59,567 nucleotides of DNA from CAZTAO01 sp964611645. Its GTDB lineage: Bacteria > Armatimonadota > UBA5829. Positions 1 to 8,374 of the stretch are shown here, piece by piece (position 1 is the first letter of the stretch; every line of letters starts with the position of its first letter). Under the pieces are notes generated by a model that had not been told where the DNA came from, searched no databases, and saw only the letters and a list, made by a program, of their open reading frames with translations. The stretch covers positions 1 through 59,567 of the forward strand of contig CAZTAO010000025.1 in assembly GCA_964611645.1 (NCBI GenBank). The letters are read 5' to 3'. The position numbers and the translations under genes are program-made.

Positions 1-62
1 GACTATCCTCACCACACGCAACTAAATCGTACTCACCAAGACTGAACTGTTACGCCTGTGGC

Positions 63-92
63 TTGCCTAGAACGCCCATCTGAATGTACAAT
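63..92 (+). promoter_or_regulatory. Sigma-70-like promoter for iorAB
   Basis: A TTGCCT -35 (63-68) and a TACAAT -10 (87-92) are separated by 18 bases, predicting a start near base 99. This sits inside the longer open frame that could begin at 58, so it argues that translation of iorA begins further down, at 208. Confidence 0.5.
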
Positions 93-207
93 ATTGGCGG
101 CGGAATACGCCTCGCAATTGGGTGTCCCCAGCACTCCACAATCCGGATTACTGATTGAGGGACTCTTGCGCGGAAAACCAGCGCCCAATTGCGCCACAGG
201 AGATGAA

Positions 208-1989
208 TTGGACACAGCAAAACCAACCAGAAAAGTGCTGTCGGGTAACGAAGCCATCGCGCACGGAGCCTACGCCTGCGGAATACAGGTCGCCAGCGCA
301 TATCCCGGCACTCCCAGCACTGAGATACTCCAGAATGTAGCCAAGTTCCCCGAGATATACTGCGAGTGGGCGGTGAACGAGAAAGTCGGCATGGAGGTGG
401 TGATCGGGGCGTCGTTTGCGGGCGCGCGGTGCCTGACCGCCATGAAGCACGTCGGCCTCAATGTCGCCCTTGATCCCTTGATGACCTTTGCCTATATGGG
501 CGCCAACGGTGGGATGGTCGTGGTATCCGCGGATGATCCGGGAATGCACTCCTCCCAGAACGAACAGGACAACCGCATCCTCGCCAAGTTCGCCAAGATC
601 CCGATGCTTGAACCATCCGACAGCCAGGAATGCTACGACATGGTGCAGGTCGCCATTGCTATCTCCGAGGAGTTCAAGACTCCGGTCGTGGTGAGAACCA
701 CCACTCGAATCTCGCACTCCTCCGGCATAGTCGACCTCGGCGATTTCACTCGGGCCGAACCGACCGGGCTGAAGTATGAGAAAGACATCGTGAAGACGGT
801 GCCGGTGCCTATGTTCGCCCGCAAGATGAGAGTTGCCCTCGAAGACAGGCTGGGGCAGTTGTCCGCCTATTCGGAGAGCACTCCGTTGCAGAGAGTGGAG
901 CGCGGAGGAAAGGTTGGGGTCATCACGTCCGGCATTTCCTACGCTTATGTCCGCGAAGCCCTGCAGAATGCCTCGATCCTGAAGCTTGGTATGACTTTCC
1001 CGCTTCCCGAGAAGCTGATCCGCGACTTCGCTGCCTCGGTCGATAAGCTGTATGTTGTCGAGGAGGGCGAGCCGTATCTTGAGGAACAGATCCTCGCGAT
1101 GGGGATCAAGCTGGAAAAGCCCAAGACCGACCTTCGCATCGGCGAACTCAACCCGGACAGGGTCTATGCTCTGTCCTGCGAGGTAGCCGACCTGTGCCTG
1201 CCCGAGCCGGCCAAACCGATTGAGGGGATGCCGAGCCGACCGCCGGTCCTGTGTCCGGGCTGCTCCCATCGCGGAGTGTTCTTCGCCCTGAACAGGCTCA
1301 AGGCGATTGTTACCGGGGATATCGGCTGCTATAGCCTTGGAGCATTTGCTCCGCTCTCCGCGATGGACACAATCGTGTGTATGGGCGCGAGCATCGGAAA
1401 CGCGCACGGAATGGAGAAGGCCGGTGAGACCAGGCCTGTAGCTGCGGTCCTGGGAGACAGCACATTCTTCCACTCCGGCATCACGGGGCTGCTCAACATA
1501 GTCTACAACCAGGGCAAGAGCACAACCATCGTCCTAGACAACCGCACCACCGCCATGACCGGCCACCAGGACAATCCCGGCACTGGCAAGACTCTGATGG
1601 GCAAGCAGACTGTTGAGACCAATATCGAGGACATCGCCCGCGGGTTGGGGGTCAGGCGTGTTGTGGTGGTCGATCCCTACGACCTGGAGGAGACCTACAA
1701 GCTCATCAAAGAGGAACTCGAGGCCGATGAGCCGTCGGTCGTGGTGAGCAAGAGGGTCTGCGTGCTGCATGCGCGCTGCAAAGTGCTGGTGCAGTATGAA
1801 ATAGTTGCCTCTGAGTGCAAGGCCTGTGGGGCTTGCCTGAAGATCGGCTGCCCGGCCATCGAGCAAGGGGAACCCGACGAGAAACGCCCGGACAGGTTCA
1901 AAGCCCGGATCAACCCGGTGCTGTGCGTCGGGTGCGGGATGTGCAGACAGCTCTGCCGGTTCGACGCAATCAAGGAGGTGACCCTGTGA
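208..1989 (+). CDS. iorA: Indolepyruvate ferredoxin oxidoreductase, alpha subunit
   Basis: Large subunit of the cytoplasmic thiamine-diphosphate enzyme that oxidatively decarboxylates aryl pyruvates from aromatic amino-acid transamination to aryl-acetyl-CoA and reduces ferredoxin. About 593 residues, the usual length. The N-terminal part is the pyruvate-oxidoreductase type domain (AYPGTPSTEI). A TPP-binding half carries CPGCSHRGVFF near residue 349. The C-terminus has two [4Fe-4S] motifs, CKACGACLKIGC and CVGCGMCRQLC. The TTG start at 208 is chosen because AGGAGA at 198-203 sits at ideal spacing; the frame is open upstream to 58 but that stretch contains the likely promoter. The stop overlaps the iorB start, as expected for coupled subunits. 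Family assignment is firm; the exact keto-acid substrate is inferred. Confidence 0.93.
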   Translation: MDTAKPTRKVLSGNEAIAHGAYACGIQVASAYPGTPSTEILQNVAKFPEIYCEWAVNEKVGMEVVIGASFAGARCLTAMKHVGLNVALDPLMTFAYMGANGGMVVVSADDPGMHSSQNEQDNRILAKFAKIPMLEPSDSQECYDMVQVAIAISEEFKTPVVVRTTTRISHSSGIVDLGDFTRAEPTGLKYEKDIVKTVPVPMFARKMRVALEDRLGQLSAYSESTPLQRVERGGKVGVITSGISYAYVREALQNASILKLGMTFPLPEKLIRDFAASVDKLYVVEEGEPYLEEQILAMGIKLEKPKTDLRIGELNPDRVYALSCEVADLCLPEPAKPIEGMPSRPPVLCPGCSHRGVFFALNRLKAIVTGDIGCYSLGAFAPLSAMDTIVCMGASIGNAHGMEKAGETRPVAAVLGDSTFFHSGITGLLNIVYNQGKSTTIVLDNRTTAMTGHQDNPGTGKTLMGKQTVETNIEDIARGLGVRRVVVVDPYDLEETYKLIKEELEADEPSVVVSKRVCVLHARCKVLVQYEIVASECKACGACLKIGCPAIEQGEPDEKRPDRFKARINPVLCVGCGMCRQLCRFDAIKEVTL

Positions 1990-2561
1990 TAGGACAGATA
2001 GTCAACATATCGCTGGTTGGAGTCGGCGGTCAGGGCACCCTGCTGGCAAGTGAGATTCTCTGCCAAGTGGCGCTGCTTTCGGGCATGGATGTGAAGAAGA
2101 GCGAAGTACACGGAATGGCTCAGCGCGGCGGAAGCGTTGTCAGCGAAGTGAGAATGGGGCCGAAAGTCTACTCCCCGCTGATACCGCTTGGCCAGACGGA
2201 TTTTCTGGTGGCTTTTGAGAAGGTTGAGGCCGTTCGATACGCACACCTGCTGCTGCCGAATGGCGTGGCCATGGTCAACGATCAGGAGATTCGACCTGTG
2301 ACTGTCTCCAGCGGTCAGCAGAAGTGGCCGGATGACCTGGACGGCGCGCTTTCAAAGGCGTTCAGCAAGCTTGAGATGATACCGGCTCTGGAGACTGCCA
2401 GGAACCTGGGGAATGTTCGGACCGCCAACGTCGTGATGATGGGCGCTCTCTCCAGGCACATGGGTATTCCCGTGGAAGTGTGGCGCGCGGCCATAGAGGC
2501 GCTTGTTCCACGAAAGGCTTTGGAAGTAAACCTGAAAGCGTTTGAGGCAGGGCGGGCCTAG
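1986..2561 (+). CDS. iorB: Indolepyruvate ferredoxin oxidoreductase, beta subunit
   Basis: Small gamma-type subunit of the same oxidoreductase, about 191 residues, normal for IorB. The N-terminus SLVGVGGQGTLLASEIL is the characteristic glycine-rich start, followed by EVHGMAQRGGSVVSEVRMG, another hallmark of pyruvate-ferredoxin oxidoreductase gamma domains. The GTG start at 1986 overlaps the TGA stop of iorA (GTGA), giving translational coupling and a 1:1 complex. A longer in-frame extension back to 1815 lies inside iorA in another frame and does not resemble the family. Together with iorA it forms a complete IorAB enzyme; high confidence. Confidence 0.92.
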   Translation: MIGQIVNISLVGVGGQGTLLASEILCQVALLSGMDVKKSEVHGMAQRGGSVVSEVRMGPKVYSPLIPLGQTDFLVAFEKVEAVRYAHLLLPNGVAMVNDQEIRPVTVSSGQQKWPDDLDGALSKAFSKLEMIPALETARNLGNVRTANVVMMGALSRHMGIPVEVWRAAIEALVPRKALEVNLKAFEAGRA

Positions 2562-2637
2562 TTTCTGATACAATTGTGTAGGCAATACTGACTGTAGTCA
2601 CCATAACGCACCAAAAACCGGCAAAAGGGGACACCAA

Positions 2638-3702
2638 ATGTACAAGATAGCAGTTATCCCGGGCGATGGCACCGGGCCTGAAGTAGTGAATGAGGGCCTC
2701 AAGGTACTGAAGGCCGCGGCAGCGAAGTTCGGCTTCACCTATGAACTCAAGAGCTACGATTATGGCGGGGACAGATACATCCGGACTGGCGAAGTGCTCC
2801 CGGAAGATGCAGCCGAGGACCTGAAGCAGTACGATGCCATCTTCCTGGGCGCAATCGGGCACCCGGACGTCAAACCGGGTATTCTGGAGAAGGGCATACT
2901 TCTGAAGTTGCGGTTTGACCTGGACCAGTACATCAACCTGCGCCCGGTGAAGCTGTATCCGGGAGTGGAAACCCCGCTCAAGGACAAAGGCCCGGCCGAG
3001 ATCGATTACGTGGTCGTTCGAGAGAACACCGAGGGACTCTACACCGGAGCAGGCGGAGTCCTCAAGAAGGGAACCCCGGACGAGGTCTCGATACAGGAAT
3101 CCATCAACACCCGCAAGGGAGTCGAGCGATGTATTCGCTACGCATTCGAATACTGCCGCAAGCGCAACAAAGGCAGAAAGCTCACCCTCTGCGGCAAGAC
3201 TAACGTCCTTACATTCGCTTGGGACCTGTGGGAGAGAGCATTCTACGAGGTCGCGAAGGAGTATCCTGACATCCAGACCGACTACGCTCACGTGGACGCG
3301 ACGACCATGTGGATGGTCAAGAACCCTGAGTGGTTCGACGTTATCGTGACCGACAACATGTTCGGCGACATAATCACCGACCTGGGCGCAATGACTCAGG
3401 GTGGCATGGGCATAGCCGCCGGCGGAAACATCAACCCCGAGGGCGTTTCGATGTTCGAGCCTATCGGTGGGTCCGCCCCTAAGTATACCGGGATGAACGT
3501 GATCAACCCGCTGGCCGCGATTGGCGCTCTGCAGATGCTGCTGGAGACCATCGGCGAGGCCGATGCGGCTGCGGCGGTGGATGCCGCGATAGCCTACGCC
3601 ACAGGCACCAAGCTCAAGAGCATGGGTGCCGGGAAGATGGGTTACTCCACGAGCGAAGTTGGCGACATGGTAGCCGCGTATGTGGCCAAGGGCGGCGCGT
3701 AA
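2638..3702 (+). CDS. Isocitrate/isopropylmalate dehydrogenase family, probably 3-isopropylmalate dehydrogenase
   Basis: A 354-residue cytoplasmic beta-decarboxylating dehydrogenase. Visible family signatures are IPGDGTGPEVV at the N-terminus, the substrate loop LKLRFDLDQYINLRPVK, VVVRENTEGLYTGAGG, the lysine in CGKTNV, and the metal-binding aspartates in DNMFGDIITDLGA. Overall length and the LRP segment fit LeuB-type enzymes, but other members (isocitrate, homoisocitrate, tartrate dehydrogenase) cannot be excluded. The cofactor loop reads GGSAPKYTG. The Lys-Tyr pair lies where NADP-dependent isocitrate dehydrogenases have Lys-Tyr and where typical NAD-dependent LeuB has Asp-Ile. No leuA, leuC or leuD lies nearby. 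It sits between iorB and the hydrogenase gene on the same strand, perhaps cotranscribed. Confidence 0.8.
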   Translation: MYKIAVIPGDGTGPEVVNEGLKVLKAAAAKFGFTYELKSYDYGGDRYIRTGEVLPEDAAEDLKQYDAIFLGAIGHPDVKPGILEKGILLKLRFDLDQYINLRPVKLYPGVETPLKDKGPAEIDYVVVRENTEGLYTGAGGVLKKGTPDEVSIQESINTRKGVERCIRYAFEYCRKRNKGRKLTLCGKTNVLTFAWDLWERAFYEVAKEYPDIQTDYAHVDATTMWMVKNPEWFDVIVTDNMFGDIITDLGAMTQGGMGIAAGGNINPEGVSMFEPIGGSAPKYTGMNVINPLAAIGALQMLLETIGEADAAAAVDAAIAYATGTKLKSMGAGKMGYSTSEVGDMVAAYVAKGGA

Positions 3703-3748
3703 CGTCTGTCGTAGTATGGAACTGGCAAGAGCGTGCAGGAGGGTTCGT

Positions 3749-5548
3749 ATGTCTGACGGAAATGTGAGTCTGAACATAGATGGGCATGATGTGACTGTGC
3801 CCTCCGGCACGACTGTTATGCAGGCGGCCGAGAAGCTGGCGATACACATCCCCAGGCTTTGCTACCACCCGCGCCTTCACCTGGAGGGCTCGTGCCGGGT
3901 GTGTCTGGTGGAAGTAGATGGAATGCGCAACCCCGTGGCGTCGTGCAGCTATCCGGCGCGTGACGGGATGGTGGTTCGCACCAATACGCACGAGCTTCGG
4001 GACATCCGCCGGACCATTGTCGAGTTGCTGCTGGATAACCACCCGGAGGACTGCCAGACCTGCGAGCGGGACGGCAACTGCGAGCTTCAGTATCTTGCGT
4101 ATTCGTCCGGGGTCCGCGAGCGCCACTACGAAGGCGAGAAGAAACACTACGAGAAGGATCTTTCGTCGACGTCCGTCATCAGGGATCCGGATAAGTGCAT
4201 CTTGTGCGGGAGATGCGTGCGTATGTGCGCTGAGGTGCAGGGAGTGTCCGCGCTCGGCTACATCAATCGTGGCTTCAAGACGGTTGTTGCTCCCGCGTTC
4301 AATGCTCCGTTCACGGAGAGCGTTTGTGTCGCGTGCGGTCAGTGCATCAACGTCTGCCCGGTAGCGGCATTCCTTGAGAAAGACTACACCAGGGATGTGA
4401 TGGAAGCCATCGACAATCCCGAAATGCACGTGATCGTGCAGATGGCTCCCAGCGTCCGGGCATCGATAGGGGAGGGCTTCAATCAGCCACCGGGGATTCC
4501 GATGACCGGCCAGGCTGTTGCGGCCGCTCGAAGACTGGGCTTTGACTTGGTCTTTGACACCCAGATGGGCGCCGACTTGACCATAATGGAGGAGACGGCG
4601 GAGTTCGTCGAGCGCCTGAAGCACGGTGGGCCGCTGCCTTTGATCACAAGCTGTTCCAGCGCGTGGATGAAGTTTGCGGAGCACTTCTACCCGGACCTGA
4701 TTCCCAACATATCGACAGCGAAGTCTCCAATGAGCATGCTGGGTTCGATGATCAAGACCTACTACTCGGAGCGGACAGGCATTCCGGCTGAGAAGATATT
4801 CAGCGTGGCCGCCATGTGCTGTACTGCGAAGAAGTTCGAGGCTGCAAGGCCGGAACAGCGGTTGGAGATTGGTGACCAGCTTGTGCCGTCGGTAGATCGG
4901 GTTATCACCACGCGGGAACTAGTGTGGATGATCAAGAATGCGTCCCTTGATTTCGCCAACCTGCCGGCGGAGGACTTCGACCCGGTGCTAGGCATCTCCA
5001 CCGGCGCAGGCGCTATTTTCGGTGCAACCGGAGGATTGGCGGAATCGGTATACCGAACAGCTTACTGGATGCTGACAGGTGAGACGCTGGCCGACATTGT
5101 TGTTGAAGAGGTTCGCAGCGTTGCCCAGGGAATAAAGACGTGGTCTGTGAAGATCGGTGACACTACGGTCAATATCGGTGTGTCTCACGGCCTTGGGAAC
5201 GCTCACAGGCTGCTGGAGATGGTGCGTAAGGATGAAGGGAACTTCCACTTCATCGAGATAATGGGCTGCCCTGGTGGGTGCATCGGCGGAGGCGGCCAGC
5301 CCTATGCCCGAGCGGGCCAGGGGACGCCTCTGGATATCGAGAACCTGAAGAAACGAGCTGAGGCCCTGCGCTCTATCGATGCCGGCAAGACGCTAAGGCG
5401 ATCCTACGAGAACCCCGATGTGAGCAGAATCTACAAGGAGTACCTGGGCGAGCCCCACAGCGACAAGGCCAAGAAGCTGCTGCACTCCCACTACGCACCG
5501 CGCCTGCCTCACGGCGTATGGAACCCGGACGTGCTGAGGGCGGATTAG
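3749..5548 (+). CDS. [FeFe]-hydrogenase-type catalytic subunit with atypical H-cluster motifs
   Basis: About 599 residues with the domain order of NAD(P)H-linked [FeFe] hydrogenase large subunits (HydA/HndD). An N-terminal [2Fe-2S] ferredoxin domain carries CYHPRLHLEGSCRVC. A NuoG-like His/Cys segment carries CQTCERDGNCELQ. Two [4Fe-4S] motifs follow (CILCGRCVRMC, CVACGQCINVC), then the H-cluster domain. The three H-cluster signatures are present but altered: L1 is TSCSSAW (residues 300-306; family TSCCPxW), L2 is MCCTAKKFE (356-364; family MPCxxK), L3 is EIMGCPGGCIGGGGQP with Cys507 and Cys511. Start ATG 3749 follows AGGAGGG at 3737-3743. No HydB (NuoF-like) or HydC gene is adjacent. It may be a true H2-evolving enzyme, a sensory type, or an inactive homologue. 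Confidence 0.85.
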   Translation: MSDGNVSLNIDGHDVTVPSGTTVMQAAEKLAIHIPRLCYHPRLHLEGSCRVCLVEVDGMRNPVASCSYPARDGMVVRTNTHELRDIRRTIVELLLDNHPEDCQTCERDGNCELQYLAYSSGVRERHYEGEKKHYEKDLSSTSVIRDPDKCILCGRCVRMCAEVQGVSALGYINRGFKTVVAPAFNAPFTESVCVACGQCINVCPVAAFLEKDYTRDVMEAIDNPEMHVIVQMAPSVRASIGEGFNQPPGIPMTGQAVAAARRLGFDLVFDTQMGADLTIMEETAEFVERLKHGGPLPLITSCSSAWMKFAEHFYPDLIPNISTAKSPMSMLGSMIKTYYSERTGIPAEKIFSVAAMCCTAKKFEAARPEQRLEIGDQLVPSVDRVITTRELVWMIKNASLDFANLPAEDFDPVLGISTGAGAIFGATGGLAESVYRTAYWMLTGETLADIVVEEVRSVAQGIKTWSVKIGDTTVNIGVSHGLGNAHRLLEMVRKDEGNFHFIEIMGCPGGCIGGGGQPYARAGQGTPLDIENLKKRAEALRSIDAGKTLRRSYENPDVSRIYKEYLGEPHSDKAKKLLHSHYAPRLPHGVWNPDVLRAD

Positions 5549-5605
5549 ACGAAAACCCACCCCGCCCTCCCTTGTCAGGGAGGGAGACATTCACCCCCCT
5601 GATAA

Positions 5606-5793
5606 GCAGGGCAATCGCTTTAGAGATTCGATACAACTTATAGCACCCGAATTGCACATGGAGAGACAGTGTTGGACATGCCAACTAGGCGTGGACTGCC
5701 GAAAACCGGTTCCACCAGAACCATCATCGGACCACGCAAAGTTGCGAATTTGCCCCCAAAAGCCCTCCAAAGTTTCTAAAGCGATTGCCCTGC
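5606..5793. repeat. 19-bp perfect inverted repeat pair
   Basis: The left arm at 5606-5624 is the exact reverse complement of TCTAAAGCGATTGCCCTGC at 5775-5793. Both arms continue into similar CTGATAAG and C/G-run sequence, so each is a copy of the same intergenic repeat in opposite orientation, about 150 bases apart. Confidence 0.75.
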
Positions 5794-5898
5794 CTGATAA
5801 GGGGGGCAGGGGGGTTCCAGTATTCCAGATCAGCTAATTCTGCGCCGCATTCGACCTCGACAGTCGGGTGCGGCGCTTTGCGCATTTGTGGTGGTTAT

Positions 5899-5927
5899 TT
5901 GACACGCCCTTTACTTGGGTATTATAG
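5899..5927 (+). promoter_or_regulatory. Promoter for the 6063 gene
   Basis: A perfect TTGACA -35 (5899-5904) is followed after 15 to 17 bases by TATTATAG (5920-5927), which can supply a -10 in more than one register. It predicts a leader of about 130 bases before the ATG at 6063. Confidence 0.5.
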
Positions 5928-6062
5928 TGAGCGGTAGATGTCCGTTTTTCACGGGCGGCCCGCGAGTCGGGTCGTCGAGTTGGCCTGGCAACGCTGCGTG
6001 GCTGGTATTGTGCGCATCGCGAGGAGAGCAGGCTGTCCGAGCGTAGAACGGAGGTGACTGAT

Positions 6063-6770
6063 ATGACTGAAGAGAAGAAGAGTAGCAGGCTTGGCTGCTG
6101 GCTGTGGGCTATCGCGCTTGTGGTTGTTATCTGCCTCGGAGCGTGGGTTTATACGAACGACACAGCCTGGAACGGGGTTACGCGGGTATACGGCCAAGTG
6201 ATGGCTTGGGCCGGGATTGGCCAGAGTGTTCAGCCAACCTCGCCGAGCAGCCCGGTCCCTGGCCCAGTGACGGGACTTCCACCGACTGCCGGCGTCCCGC
6301 CTGATGCGGGGGCTGCCGCTCTGCCCCCTGGACCTGAGCCGGCGCAGGCTCCACCCGCAGCCCCGGAAGTCGGAGCGCAGCCTGAGAGCCACGATGGCGC
6401 TCTGGCCCCAGGGACTATAGCCCTGCAAGCTCCCGAGGCCGCGGCAAGGCCGACAGGCGTGCTCAAAGCTTGTATCGGAAGGCTGAGCCAGGATGATCTC
6501 ATCGGGGCCGAGCAGTATGTGACCCCGAACGGGCTGGCGTTCAAGCGTGGAGACACCGCCGGAGCGCACATAGTCCTGTGGAAGGCTCTTTATGGCATGC
6601 GGGCGTATGACGAAGTTGGTTATGGCGATCTCAAAGTGTCCGGCCAGACAGCGTGGGTGCCGGTCTACAGCCACATCGGCAATAACAAGCTTATCGGCAT
6701 ATACGTCGTCATGGCCAACCGTGGCGACGGCTGGAAGCTCGATTGCCTGGTCGATCCGAAGAAATACTAG
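6063..6770 (+). CDS. Single-pass membrane protein with proline-rich linker and C-terminal NTF2-like-looking domain
   Basis: No firm family. About 235 residues. A short charged N-terminus is followed by one membrane segment (LWAIALVVVICLGAWVY, roughly residues 12-30), then about 100 residues rich in Pro, Ala and Gly. The folded C-terminal region of about 100 residues, with regular hydrophobic strands (AWVPVYSHIG, LIGIYVVMA, WKLDCLVD), resembles NTF2-like periplasmic domains. The C-terminal domain is expected outside the membrane. ATG 6063 is chosen over the GTG at 6054 because GGAGGTG (6050-6056) is the ribosome site for the ATG. It precedes a DUF4282-like gene on the same strand, so the two may form a small membrane operon. 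Confidence 0.75.
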   Translation: MTEEKKSSRLGCWLWAIALVVVICLGAWVYTNDTAWNGVTRVYGQVMAWAGIGQSVQPTSPSSPVPGPVTGLPPTAGVPPDAGAAALPPGPEPAQAPPAAPEVGAQPESHDGALAPGTIALQAPEAAARPTGVLKACIGRLSQDDLIGAEQYVTPNGLAFKRGDTAGAHIVLWKALYGMRAYDEVGYGDLKVSGQTAWVPVYSHIGNNKLIGIYVVMANRGDGWKLDCLVDPKKY

Positions 6771-6844
6771 CCTGTCCGGGTTGACCGGTTGGCTTTACTG
6801 GTGACTTCGCGCGCCGGTGGTCCGGCGAAGTGAGGAGGCTGATA

Positions 6845-7180
6845 ATGATTAGAGATATTGGCAAAGTGCTAGATATGTTGCGGGATTTCTCCTTCAAAGA
6901 GTTGATAACGCCGCTGATCGTCAAGGTGCTCTACCTGATCGGGGTGATTGTGGCCATTCCCTGCGTATTCGTGCAGGTTGCCAACGGCTTCGCGATTACC
7001 GAGGGGCGCGGCTTCCTGATGCTGTTCTTCTCGCCATTGCTGTATCTGTTCTATGTGATGGTTCTGAGGATCGCGCTGGAGATCGTTATGGCGCTGTTCT
7101 ACAGAGCGTCCGGCACGCCCGTGGTGATAGCCACGGGTTCAAAGCCGGTTGACCAAGCTGCTCCCGCTGAGGAGAAGTAG
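6845..7180 (+). CDS. DUF4282-like small membrane protein
   Basis: A 111-residue protein with two hydrophobic segments (VLYLIGVIVAIPCVFVQVA and a C-terminal LLYLFYVMVLRIALEIVMAL). The pattern FSFKELITPLIVKVLY, then a short loop, then a second helix ending in an amphipathic RIALEIVMALF stretch is characteristic of the DUF4282 family, whose function is unknown. Start ATG 6845 has a GAGGAGGC site at 6832-6838. It follows the previous membrane gene by about 75 bases in the same direction. Confidence 0.7.
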   Translation: MIRDIGKVLDMLRDFSFKELITPLIVKVLYLIGVIVAIPCVFVQVANGFAITEGRGFLMLFFSPLLYLFYVMVLRIALEIVMALFYRASGTPVVIATGSKPVDQAAPAEEK

Positions 7181-7203
7181 GACGGGATAGTCGCAACCTA
7201 GGG

Positions 7204-8364
7204 CTACTCGTAGAGAATTCCCTTGGACCTGACTGTGTCTATAACCGTCTTCATGTTCTCCCACGGGTAGGGTGGGTAGGAGTCGTTGGTGTCGCCGATC
7301 ATGTGGCGATAGCCTCTGGTGGACTCGATAACGTACTCCGTCTGGTTTCTGAGCGCCTCGAGATCGCTGTCATATAGAAACTCGACGTTGATCCCGCCTC
7401 GGGTTGTAATGTCGTGGCCGATGTTGGCGCGGGTCTCCGCCATGTTGGTGATGTCGCCGGTCGACGGGGTGGAGAGGCTTTCCATCATCTTCACATTCAT
7501 CCGTTGGTACACGCCCATCTCTGCCAGCTTCTTGAGCTTGCCACATGTGTGGATCCAGGAAATCGCGCCCCGGGCCTCGGCGAAGTCGTTGATCAGCTTG
7601 GCCTGTGGGATCATATACTGCTCGTACAGGTCGACTGACAGCCATTCCAGGCCGTTGACCGCGTAACCATACACATCTATCTTGTTCGCCGCGCCTATTT
7701 CCAGCCAGACCTTGGTCATCTCCCAATGCGCCGCCATCAACTCCTCGAACAGGCCGGGATAGTCATACATCAAGTAGATGGCCGTCGCCTGGTCCATGTA
7801 GTGGGAAGATGTCAGCTCCACCGCCGGGCAGAACACCCACTCGTTGGTCGGGAACGCGCCATTGACCGACAAAATACCGGATTTCATCTCCTCGTCAACA
7901 CTCTTCCTCACAGCAGGGTTCTTCACGGCTTCGCGGGTGGTCCTGCGAATGAAGTAGGAGAACGCTGGCAGGTCTTCCGGACCTTTGACGTAGAACTCTC
8001 GATGGTACGCGCCGGTGTGTTTCGGAATCTCAACGACAGCAGTTAAGATACCCTCCGGGGTACTGATCCGGTGGGTTATCCTCTGCAGATCAGGTGATAT
8101 TTCCTCCGTCTCGTCGGTCATTTCGATGTCATCGCAGAAGGGAACAGCGTTGAACGGGTAAGGGCTGCTCACGCACGAAATGTTGTGGGTGCCTGTTTCC
8201 TCGGCTACCGCAAGAGCCTCTGCCCAGGTCACTTGGCTGGGATCCTTTCGCAGATACGCCGCGGGAAGCTCGAAGCTCGGCCCGATCATCACGGGCATCT
8301 TGTCCGGATCACCACCGCGAATGTAGTCCAGAATCCGCTCTCGTTTGCTGCTCTTCACGGCCAT
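7204..8364 (-). CDS. Uroporphyrinogen decarboxylase-like (UroD/MtaA superfamily) protein
   Basis: A 386-residue cytoplasmic protein of the UroD TIM-barrel superfamily. Family features are the N-terminal SSKRERILDYIRGGDPDKMPV, the WIHTCGKLKKLAEMG segment and the C-terminal GDTNDSYPPYPWENMKTVI. The HTCG element resembles the first part of the zinc-binding HxC...C motif of MtaA-type corrinoid methyltransferases, but I do not see a convincing third cysteine near the C-terminus. It is unlikely to be heme-pathway HemE because the active-site pattern and size differ, and no heme genes are close. ATG 8364 follows TAGGAG at good spacing. It lies only 10 bases downstream of a glycosidase-like gene, so the two are probably cotranscribed. 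Substrate unknown. Confidence 0.75.
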   Translation of the reverse strand: MAVKSSKRERILDYIRGGDPDKMPVMIGPSFELPAAYLRKDPSQVTWAEALAVAEETGTHNISCVSSPYPFNAVPFCDDIEMTDETEEISPDLQRITHRISTPEGILTAVVEIPKHTGAYHREFYVKGPEDLPAFSYFIRRTTREAVKNPAVRKSVDEEMKSGILSVNGAFPTNEWVFCPAVELTSSHYMDQATAIYLMYDYPGLFEELMAAHWEMTKVWLEIGAANKIDVYGYAVNGLEWLSVDLYEQYMIPQAKLINDFAEARGAISWIHTCGKLKKLAEMGVYQRMNVKMMESLSTPSTGDITNMAETRANIGHDITTRGGINVEFLYDSDLEALRNQTEYVIESTRGYRHMIGDTNDSYPPYPWENMKTVIDTVRSKGILYE

Positions 8365-8374
8365 CGCTGATCTC

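Larger units (their letters stand above)
5549..6062. other. Gene-free interval rich in hairpins
   Basis: About 510 bases without a credible gene. It begins with a strong hairpin at 5565-5584 (8-bp stem CCCTCCCT/AGGGAGGG around TGTC), which could end the hydrogenase transcript although no U-run follows. It then holds a 19-bp inverted repeat (5606-5624 and 5775-5793) and a promoter for the next gene. Short open frames here look like chance. Confidence 0.6.

Noticed and set aside
58..207. A longer N-terminus for iorA from a GTG at 58
   Set aside because: The extra 50 residues do not fit the family, a promoter lies inside them, and the TTG at 208 has a strong ribosome site.
148..1473. A 441-codon open frame on the minus strand opposite iorA
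   Set aside because: It is a shadow of iorA in a G+C-rich region: low-complexity His/Arg/Leu composition and no ribosome site or family motif.
2362..3849. A 495-codon minus-strand frame opposite the dehydrogenase gene
   Set aside because: Opposite a clearly recognised gene; its composition is typical of antisense frames and no domain is visible.
5606..5793. Insertion sequence ends
   Set aside because: The inverted repeats enclose only 150 bases with no transposase frame; intergenic repeat copies fit better.
7204..8364. Heme biosynthesis HemE
   Set aside because: The sequence pattern and context fit the wider UroD/methyltransferase superfamily; no other heme gene is near.
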